From Pyxicephalus adspersus (taxonomy: Eukaryota > Chordata > Amphibia > Anura > Pyxicephalidae): a stretch of DNA of 64,000 nucleotides. The notes below the pieces were generated by a model. That model ran no database searches, was not told the DNA's origin, and saw only the letters and a list, made by a program, of their open reading frames with translations. This document shows positions 58,616 through 64,000 of the stretch, piece by piece. A program made the position numbers and the translations under genes. Every line of letters begins with the position of its first letter. Positions within the stretch are counted from its first letter, which is position 1. The stretch lies in contig NC_092859.1 in the NCBI RefSeq assembly GCF_032062135.1, positions 110,825,058 through 110,889,057 of the forward strand, read 5' to 3'.

Positions 58616-60243
58616 GTCAAAGCTGCACCATAGCAAATTGTTATAAACTTTTCAGATCTAAAGCTCTGTGTTTTTTTGCATTATGAAGAATGCTGCCACA
58701 CTGTGTAGAAAGCAAAGAAGAACTGAAGGTGTAATGCAGCAGCCTGGAGAGGGGGCTGCAGGGAGTGTGAAGCACAGCAGCAGTATAAGACTGATCAGGA
58801 AAAATGACAGTAAAAGTGTGCAACAATGTGGTTGTGCTTGTAATGAAGAAAGTAGATCAGGTCAAGGGGGAGTTAGTATTTGTGAAGAGGAGCACCATAC
58901 TAAAAGGGGTTAGGGACTCGGACACACATTTTAGCACTGCAGAAAAGACATCTCAATAGGTAATTTTGTCAGGACACCTGCAACAGCAAGCTGACCCAAA
59001 GAGTCAGCATGTGTGTAAATGGTAACCAGGACATTGTTCCTGATAGTACAAAATCATTAACTGATTAACTTTTGACACTAAAGTGTCAGATATCTGGGTT
59101 TTTTAAGTCTAACTTTTTGTGATGCTGGTTAGACATGGCACAAGGTACCTTGTTACTAAAAAAGAAAACTGCTTTGTTTTAAGCAAACACACTCATTAAA
59201 TACCGCTCTGTGAACTACACCGCTAGTAAAATTCAACTTTCTCACCAAGTTCGCCCCCAAAGAATCAAAGACAGCTGTGCTTTGATGCTAGAACAGTACA
59301 TACAGCAATGGCTGGTGCTCTGACCCTCCATGAAGAAAATCTTTGTCTCAAAGCAATCCAAGACATATAATGGCTGATGCTATGATTACACAGTTCAGGA
59401 TCAGAGAGAATTGAACCACGTTTCTCTTCGGTGTCACTGTATATCTCTTCTAAGAACAACTGTGTGTTCTTCAGTTTAAAAACTAGTCTGTCTGCACAGA
59501 CGAGGGGAAGCAATAGATCAAAAAAATAAATAAAAAGATTGGACAGAACAGCAACTGCCAACCTTATTTTAGACTGCAATGTCATTTAAGACAATTTTTT
59601 CTCCAAGCCCCAACTTGTGTGTTAAGCTTCAAATCTTTTCTGTTTTGTCTGCTCTGGTAATTACTAGTAAAAGTTACATGAAGGTCACATTTGGAACGTT
59701 ATTGTTCACATTAGGAGTTTCAACTATATCCTGCACACAGTATAAGAAACACATAAAATTGGCTAATATAATCGACTGTGAGATAAGTACACACATTAAA
59801 ATGTAACTAAACCTAAGAAGCAAAGAATTGTGAGCAGGCAGCTCAGTGTATGATCCTGGCACAACTAGCTGACAAAGCAACAGCAATAAATTACATATCA
59901 ATTTAATACTAAAATATTATGGCTGGAGTTCGGCTTCAACAATGTGTTTAAACAATGTTATACCAGTCAAATCACAGGCTTGTAATCCTTGTGCTGAAAG
60001 ATTTTATTGCGGTAAAACATAACCCCTCCAACCAACACTTTGTAACATATTATGCCTGAATGATCCTATTCATTATTGTAAAAATAGTGTTATTAGACCA
60101 CCAAGGCTATTTGTGATTGGTTGCTAAAGTTTTTGGCACACAATTCTTAAACTATTCCATACAATTTATCTTACTGTTCTTATAGACTGAAAAATCTGAC
60201 AACTTCTTATGGTTCTCCCTGGTGGTGCTAACATAATGAAAAT
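58616..60243. other. Unassigned non-coding DNA
   Basis: A minus-strand frame of 106 codons (59585-59265) contains a locally protein-like hydrophilic stretch but no recognisable motif. No transposon ends were seen. Confidence 0.45.
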
Positions 60244-60452
60244 AGAGGTAGTCCTCAGGTTACGAGAAAGTTACAAGAGGCTGCAGAAAGAGCTCTGTCC
60301 TTAAAATGACCCACAGCCTGAGCTGTGTTTAGCAAAAGACTTCTGCAAGTCTTGTAAGCCAACACCCTCCCACACACGAGGGAGCAGGGATGCCCAGTTG
60401 GTATCTAGGAGTCGTCCATATGTCGGCTGTCCTTAACTTGGGGACTACCTGT
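60244..60452. mobile_element. AGGTAGTCC-type MITE
   Basis: The left end AGAGGTAGTCCTCAGGTTAC and the right end CTTAACTTGGGGACTACCTGT are inverted repeats about 209 bp apart. A fragment of the same family is at 9573-9658. The interior has no coding capacity. Superfamily not determined. Confidence 0.7.
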
Positions 60453-61384
60453 ACTAATCATTTCTTCCCTGCACAAAACCTGTAACCAAATGGCTTGACT
60501 TTTTATTATCTGAGATGCGGTAGAGACTGGAAAGTTTTTTTCAGCTGCTGTTCTTAGCCAAGAAAGATACAAACCTGAGTTTTTCAGGTTCGAGATTTTA
60601 GAGCACAGGGATTTAGCAAACAGGACAGTAAGATGCACAAGATGAATTGCCAGGGTAAAAAAGATAAATGGATAGCCTGTATTCCCTAAACTAGACACAT
60701 TTTTATATCTGACTGATCTGTGACTTTAATATTTACTTTTCAATATTTTAAGTTTTACTCTCTGAAACATGCATCCTTGATATAACAGGGTTTCTTGCTA
60801 TCCTTTTTCATTGATTCTTTGCTTTCCTGTGCTCCCCTATCACTTTTATCCTACCTCAAAAATGTGAGCTGAAACCATATTGTGAGCTTAGTATTAAGCT
60901 TGAAACAGGCTTAATGACTCTCATATGATAAGACCAGGCATTTGGTCTGTCAGGACTAAGAATTCTGGAATGAAAAGTGAATAGGTTTAATTCATGAGTA
61001 AGGTGGGTTTTTAAAGCAGTGAAATATGTTAAATACTCTAGGAGCTTTAAATACTAGTATTCTCATATAAGATTGTGATTGCCAGCTCTAGCCTACCCTG
61101 ATTCTTTGTTGTTCCCCAGTGATTGATGAGACACCCTATTAAAGAAATAGTCCACAAGTTAGTGCAGGTAATTGAAGGAAATGTCTGCTATTTGCATATT
61201 GCTAATAACGTGTAAATAAAAAAAATCCCACTTTTTACATTGGCAATTCAGGCAGGTAGTTATTGCAGAAAGCAAAAGGTGATGTCCATACTGCAATAAC
61301 TGTTCTTAACATACCCGATCATCACCCAGCTGTCAAATTTTGCTGAGCTGCACATGACCAGAATTGATTGCCAGAAAAACCTGT
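60453..61384. other. Unassigned non-coding DNA
   Basis: AT-rich and without recognised repeats or exons. Confidence 0.55.
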
Positions 61385-61507
61385 AAATTAGTTAACTTCC
61401 GGGACAGCCAATCAAGGTGGTCAAAGATCATCTTCAGTAAGAAAAGAAGATGGCGGTGCCCTATGAACAGGCATAGGGGATTAATTGTGGGTTTAGTTCC
61501 GCTATAA
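61385..61507. mobile_element. Family A MITE, right-end fragment
   Basis: Ends TGTGGGTTTAGTTCCGCTATAA, the family A terminus inverted (one base off the usual TTTAA). The left boundary is approximate and no left end was found. Confidence 0.5.
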
Positions 61508-62984
61508 GGTTCCATAACGCACGCTAAATAAAATGGAATCTGTCCTGCAGGACATACCATTTTTCCTGTTTATGTCTGGCAATGGGTTTATTAAAAAACA
61601 AGTCAAACAGCTGGTGTCTAATAGAAACTTTAAAGAAAATGTGAACCTCTGGAGCTTACACTCCAGACTTCCCTCATGCCTTGCTTTAAAAAAAAAATCA
61701 AATAAAGGAAAGCTGATCACATTACAGGGAAGACAGCATGGAAAAACAAGAAAGAGATGGTTACTTGAGTGCCAGCAACTGAAATGGTAACTCAACCCTC
61801 GATAGACATTAGTCGTTTCAGGAAAACAGCCAAGACTTTAATCACATTTCTTTTCAAACACAGCCAGGGATTTGGAATTGCTGTTATTCCAGGAGATGAC
61901 CCTAATACAGTGCTTAATCAAAGTCGTTGCCAGCGAGAGAGCATCCTGCAGGCTTTAATAAAAACCAATTTCACAAAAGTCACTATGTCAAAATCATGCT
62001 GAACCTGATTAAAAAAATACCTCTGTTGGGAAAGAAAGACCCACATAAAAAGTAAAAAAAAAAAAACACTTTGCATCCTTCCACAACAACAAAATAATAG
62101 TAGGGAATTCTCTAATGTAAACAGGTGCATATCCCCTTCATTTGATCAGGGATTTCCTATTATATGCGCTAATCACTTGAAATCTATTTGATCATTTTCC
62201 AGTGTTGAAGATTTGGCATCAGCTGCACATTGGAGTTCTTTTTAGTGCACATGGAAATTGACAGGGAAATTACCCAATGTCAGGGTCAGCGTAACCAGCA
62301 AATTCAAAGGTGGCAGAATACAGCAAGGTCAACCTCAATTCTTGGTTATCAAAAAAAGCTAATGCTAGAGGCTGGGCTGTCATTTTATGTAACACCACAT
62401 TGGTCTCTTCAGAAAATCAAATATTGCTTTGTCTTATGCACCACAGTTTGACACACGAACACGTTTACTTTGAAATTTTGTTGTTCTTGTTTCTTCTCAC
62501 ACAGCATGGTGGAAATATTTAAAAGAAAAACAATGGGAGAAAAACATGTACATTTGCTTATATCCTGTGCAGTAAAATGTAGGCTACAATGAAAAGAAAA
62601 AGCATGAGTAAACTTTGTATATTAATAAAAAGGGGGTTACTGTTTTGATAAAATTAATTTATTAAATTGGATTTAAATGTAATTCCAATTTTTATTTACT
62701 AACTTTTTACTTCCTACTTCACTTCCTGCATTCCAAGAGGAAGAGGTTTGTACCCTAAAATCACAAGAACAGTCCCAATTGTTTCAAAGAGAAACTGTTG
62801 GAAAAATCAGCCAAATACACAAAGGATTTATATGCTAACTGACCATTTTTTTTAGGTACACTTGCTTGTAAACACAAAAATAAATAGTCAGTTACATAGC
62901 AAAAATCAAATGCATTTAGGAATGTAGACATTGTCAAGAGAATCTGCTGAAATTCAAACTGGGCATCAGAACATGTGGTTTAGG
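61508..62984. other. Unassigned non-coding DNA
   Basis: Contains open frames of 70-97 codons on both strands but no splice-flanked exon. The 61780-62000 stretch is of balanced composition and unrecognised. Confidence 0.45.
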
Positions 62985-62987
62985 TTA

Positions 62988-63402
62988 AGCTACGTACACA
63001 CTTCCAATTATTATCGTTGGTAAACGAACGACGAACGATCCTGCACGATATCTGCGAACGATCGTATAGCACCGATCCTGTACAAACAGATAACGACACG
63101 ATCGTTCGTAGATATTGTACACACAATAGATGCGATTGTTTGAACGATACAGGAAGTTACGTGCACCACAGGAACGTTCGTTCATCACGCATGCTCAGAC
63201 CATGGACGATCAAGGAACGATCGTACACACGAACGATGGTCAACGATCGTCGTCCAATCCGATCCGCTGGTCTGGTCGTTCATTTCCAACGACTTTCCTC
63301 GTTCGTCGGCGTCGTTGGTTACTTTTTTTACGAACGATTTTTGCCCAATCGATCGTTCGTCGTTCATTTTGAACGATAAAAATTGGAAGTGTGTACGCAG
63401 CT
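62988..63402. mobile_element. CpG-rich PIF/Harbinger-type MITE, 415 bp
   Basis: The left end AGCTACGTACACACTTCCAA and the right end TTGGAAGTGTGTACGCAGCT are near-perfect inverted repeats continuing inward (ATTATTATCGTT / AACGATAAAAAT). It is flanked by TTA at 62985-62987 and 63403-63405, the TWA-type 3-bp duplication of Harbinger elements. The interior is built from CGAACGAT / ATCGTTCG words, with about 46 CpG by hand count. Frames that stay open across it (for example 63017-63379) are rich in Arg and Asp because of these words and are not genes. Confidence 0.88.
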
Positions 63403-63405
63403 TTA

Positions 63406-63495
63406 CTTTAAATGTGGCAGAAACTGATGATATGTTGGGATTTTCACACACCCATATCTACGGTTTACAATGAATGGCCTTACTGATATTTGAGG
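63406..63495. other. Short unassigned spacer
   Basis: Sequence between the Harbinger-type MITE and the Tc1 fragment, with no feature seen. Confidence 0.5.
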
Positions 63496-64000
63496 TCAGA
63501 AGAGATTGGCCAGACTGGTTTGAGCCGATAAAAAGACAACAGTAACACAAATAACTACTCTTTACAATGGAGGAACGCAGGGGGGCTACAGCAGCAGGAG
63601 ACCACACTTAGTGCCACTCCTGTCTGACTAACCAAAATTAGAGATATTGGCAAAAATGTTGCCTGGTCTGATAAATCTCAATTACTGCTGCAATATTTGG
63701 ATTTTAGGGTCAGAATTTGGTGTCATCAAAATAGTACCATGGATTCATACTACACTGAATTAACGGTTCCAGCAGGTGATGGTGCAAGGGATATTTCCCT
63801 GGAACATTTTAGGTTACTTAGTACCAACTGAGCATATAAATGCCACAGCTTACCTTGCTTCTGTTGCTGACCATGTCCATCCCTTTATGACCACAATATA
63901 CCCACCCACCCTCTGTTGGCTACTTCCACCGAAATAACTCACCATGTCAAAAAAATTCAAATTCTCCCAGTGCTTTTATTGAACATGACAATTAGTGCTT
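63496..64000 (+). pseudogene. Tc1-type transposase pseudogene, runs off window
   Basis: The reading GAAGAGATTGGCCAGACTGG onward decodes, with gaps, to the middle of a Tc1/mariner DD34E transposase. It includes ATVTQITT-like sequence, then VAWSDKSQ, whose Asp (63670-63672) is the first catalytic residue, then VADHVHPFMTT. A 4-bp insertion near 63905 shifts the frame. Beyond it GYFHRNNSPC corresponds to the usual GYFQQDNAPC, so the second catalytic Asp has become Asn (63933-63935). The segment holding the third acidic residue would lie beyond 64000. An internal deletion around 63570-63590 and the shift show it is dead. It is a different family from the minus-strand piece at 20470. Confidence 0.88.

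Noticed and set aside
59265..59585. 106-codon minus-strand frame with locally protein-like composition
   Set aside because: No recognisable domain, unsupported splice sites, and a length expected by chance in this much AT-rich DNA.
63017..63379. 120-codon Arg-rich plus-strand frame and overlapping frames
   Set aside because: Lies wholly within the CpG-rich Harbinger-type MITE; stops are rare there because of the CGAACGAT-type words and base composition.

Overview
This looks like about 64 kb of vertebrate nuclear DNA, AT-rich and CpG-poor, and most likely from a frog. The frog assignment is inference: it rests on the mix of repeats (hAT, piggyBac, Harbinger-type and Tc1-type DNA transposons, a V-SINE-like element, and many short retroposon tails ending in 'TTGGCGCTATATAAAT' plus an AAT-rich run), which I associate with anuran genomes. 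There is no bacterial-style gene organisation. By my rough estimate, open frames of up to about 140 codons are expected by chance in a window of this size and base composition, so ORF length alone was not used as evidence for a gene.

Host gene content is very low. The one strong protein-coding call is a 94-bp internal exon on the minus strand (52390-52483), with a good polypyrimidine tract, an AG acceptor and a GTAAGC donor. I could not name the gene. If the call is right, much of the window may be intron of that gene. A few stretches (near 10.8, 19.4, 22.5, 46.2 and 50.1 kb) look like possible conserved non-coding DNA, but only by eye.

The identifiable sequence is mostly transposon-derived. 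From the left: a non-autonomous piggyBac-like element (338-877) abuts a TTAAAG-type MITE; hAT MITEs with 8-bp target duplications lie at 4367-5165 and 7848-8515; a V-SINE-like element with A and B boxes is at 11455-11816; Harbinger-like MITE pieces lie at 14.6, 19.2 and 21.1 kb; a decayed Tc1-type transposase piece is at 20.5 kb; an LTR-retrotransposon-like block is at 27.5-28.1 kb; and a 2.2-kb piggyBac element with a broken transposase is at 28307-30493.

The centre (35697-41416) is a decayed hAT element with a BED-finger/hAT transposase. It is interrupted by a 2.4-kb hAT-like insertion, which itself holds a ~1.05-kb imperfect palindrome and a 500-bp element with an internal 34-bp minisatellite. 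A second, inverted copy of the 500-bp element is at 44705-45204. The right third has retroposon tails, MITEs, the candidate exon, a second LTR-like copy (49.2-49.8 kb), a very CpG-rich 415-bp Harbinger-type MITE (62988-63402) and a Tc1-type transposase pseudogene that runs off the window end.

No rRNA, functional tRNA, CRISPR array or intact transposase was seen. All family names are from recognition by eye without database searches.
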